Part shown: one piece after another, positions 39,608 through 40,393 of the stretch
Layout of the letters: every line of letters starts with the position of its first letter
Position numbering within the stretch: position 1 is the first letter of the stretch
Assembly: GCF_944327125.1 (NCBI RefSeq)
Contig: NZ_CALVGO010000008.1
Coordinates: forward strand, 1 to 40,393
Origin: an uncultured Faecalicoccus sp.
GTDB lineage: Bacteria; Bacillota_I; Bacilli_A; Erysipelotrichales; Erysipelotrichaceae
Length of the DNA: 40,393 bases
Direction: 5' to 3'
Position numbers and translations under genes: made by a program
Notes under the pieces: model-generated
Told to the model about the DNA's origin: nothing
Database searches by the model: none
The model's input: the letters and a program-made list of their open reading frames with translations, nothing else

Positions 39608-40393
39608 TTATGCCATTTTTTTCTTTAACACAGCCATTAAAAGAACTAAGATCAAGGAAATCGAAGCAAGGGCACTGAACAATCCAATATAGGTTTGCGT
39701 TGCCGTCTTTGTACCTTCTGATTTCTCATCTTCTTTTGGTTTATCTTCCTGCCCTGGATCCTTTTCCGGAGTGATTTCCTTTGTGTATGTATTGGTAATC
39801 ACATATTCCTTGTTCAAGGCATCCTGAGACTTGTCATCAACCTTGCCGTTGTAATCAGCTACCGCAACTTCCTCAACCGTCCAGTTATTGATGAAGTCTA
39901 GATCGCTCCAAGTATATGTCCAGTTGTCTTCTTCAGCAATTGTCACAGTATCAAATACTTCACCATCTTTTAACAGATTGACTTCAATACTATCCGGACG
40001 AACCGATTCATTATCCTTCTCCCATTTTTTATCAACGGTTACGTTTACACCATCCCTAGGAAGAACCGGAGTCTGAACCTGGTTAACCTGCGTTGAACCT
40101 GTTGTCATCGTCGCATATCCTTCATTGGTATCAAATTGTCCAATCGGATACGTTCCATTCTGATTCGGAATCAGATTCAGCTGGTATTGTAAGTTTACCA
40201 GTTTAAACGGTTGGTTACTGATGGTCCAGGTAATGACCTGATTTCCTTCGCCATTGGTACCTACTGTATATGTTGTTCCTTCCGATGCGGTGATGGAAGC
40301 TTCATCCAGAACAAATCCAGGATCGATCACATCGGTGATCGTATAGGAAGTATAAGCATAATCAATGGCATCGTTAACGGCCGTAGAGAATCC
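39608..40393 (-). CDS. Cna-B-type surface (adhesin-like) protein, C-terminal part
   Basis: The frame is open to the window edge (upstream residues read GFSTAVNDAIDYAYTSYTIT), so the N-terminus is missing. It contains part of an isopeptide-type repeat domain (ITDVIDPGFVLDEASIT, ITWTISNQPF). One Cna-B domain (VTVDKKWEKDNESVRPDSIE...WTYTWSDLDF...EYVITNTYT) follows, then a Pro/Glu/Lys spacer, a membrane helix (YIGLFSALASISLILVLLMAVL) and KKKMA. Cna-B stalks carry adhesive or pilus subunits. Instead of LPXTG it has SEGTKTATQT before the helix, similar to the 5'-nucleotidase end. Confidence 0.85.
   Translation of the reverse strand, partial: GFSTAVNDAIDYAYTSYTITDVIDPGFVLDEASITASEGTTYTVGTNGEGNQVITWTISNQPFKLVNLQYQLNLIPNQNGTYPIGQFDTNEGYATMTTGSTQVNQVQTPVLPRDGVNVTVDKKWEKDNESVRPDSIEVNLLKDGEVFDTVTIAEEDNWTYTWSDLDFINNWTVEEVAVADYNGKVDDKSQDALNKEYVITNTYTKEITPEKDPGQEDKPKEDEKSEGTKTATQTYIGLFSALASISLILVLLMAVLKKKMA

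Noticed and set aside
1-40393. CRISPR array
   Set aside because: No regularly spaced direct repeats of 24-40 bp with unique spacers. The only repeat arrays are the short phased TAKACTTTA copies and the att and arm repeats.

Overview
The window looks like a low-to-moderate GC member of the Bacillota. Ribosome-binding sites are GGAGG-type, RNase P RNA is of the Bacillus type, and the gene set is typical of the phylum: gpsB-rnpB, recU-ponA, a rapZ-yvcK-whiA cluster, a full comG pseudopilus operon, rex and a T-box-controlled asnS. A long pyrophosphate-dependent phosphofructokinase, a pfl-pflA pair and Rex point to a fermentative anaerobe or facultative anaerobe. An Erysipelotrichales-type gut bacterium is my best guess, not proven from sequence alone.

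Layout. 1-1304 (minus): 5' part of a CorA-type Mg2+ transporter preceded by a tiny MgtL-like leader ORF, then rnpB and gpsB. 1367-4474 (plus): recU-ponA with a strong terminator. 4480-4890: a decayed stretch with an ORF remnant and IS-end-like repeats. 4905-8085 (minus): pfl-pflA under a ZTP (pfl-motif) riboswitch. 8115-10456 (minus): a phosphoglycerol-transferase-like enzyme and a Cof-type HAD phosphatase.

10560-13517: tRNA-Asn followed by two tandem cassettes without integrases. Three copies of a 19-bp tRNA 3'-end core delimit them. Each cassette end carries paired 9-bp repeats 11 bp apart, like tyrosine-integrase arm sites. Cargo 1 is an AlbA_2/HATPase/winged-helix protein flanked on both sides by helically phased TAKACTTTA repeats. 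Cargo 2 is a small ORF overlapping a GNAT acetyltransferase, which resembles a toxin-antitoxin pair.

13613-19741: an unknown acidic protein, a cell-surface 5'-nucleotidase, an 804-bp cassette bounded by 37-bp inverted repeats that carries one small orphan gene, another orphan gene, and a YolD/Y-family polymerase pair. 19790-24096: rpmG and an MBL hydrolase (plus), then comGG to comGA (minus). 24174-24764: a LexA-like self-cleaving repressor divergent from comG. 24799-31987 (minus): PPi-phosphofructokinase, an ABC-F ATPase, an apparently inactive amidase, asnS with a T-box, and rex with a Rex box over its own promoter. 31994-37068 (minus): rapZ-yvcK, then whiA and five more genes overlapping stop-to-start, including a lipoprotein, a NusG-II protein, a Gx transporter and a TSCPD protein. 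37080-40393: a HAD-fold protein, a DUF4015-type putative glycosidase and the C-terminal part of a Cna-B surface protein.

The most unusual items are the tandem integrase-less tRNA-Asn cassettes, the PDP leader peptide with competing hairpins before corA, the inverted-repeat cassette, the repeats around the AlbA_2 gene, and several genes whose promoter -10 box lies only 6-7 nt before the start codon (leaderless mRNA candidates).
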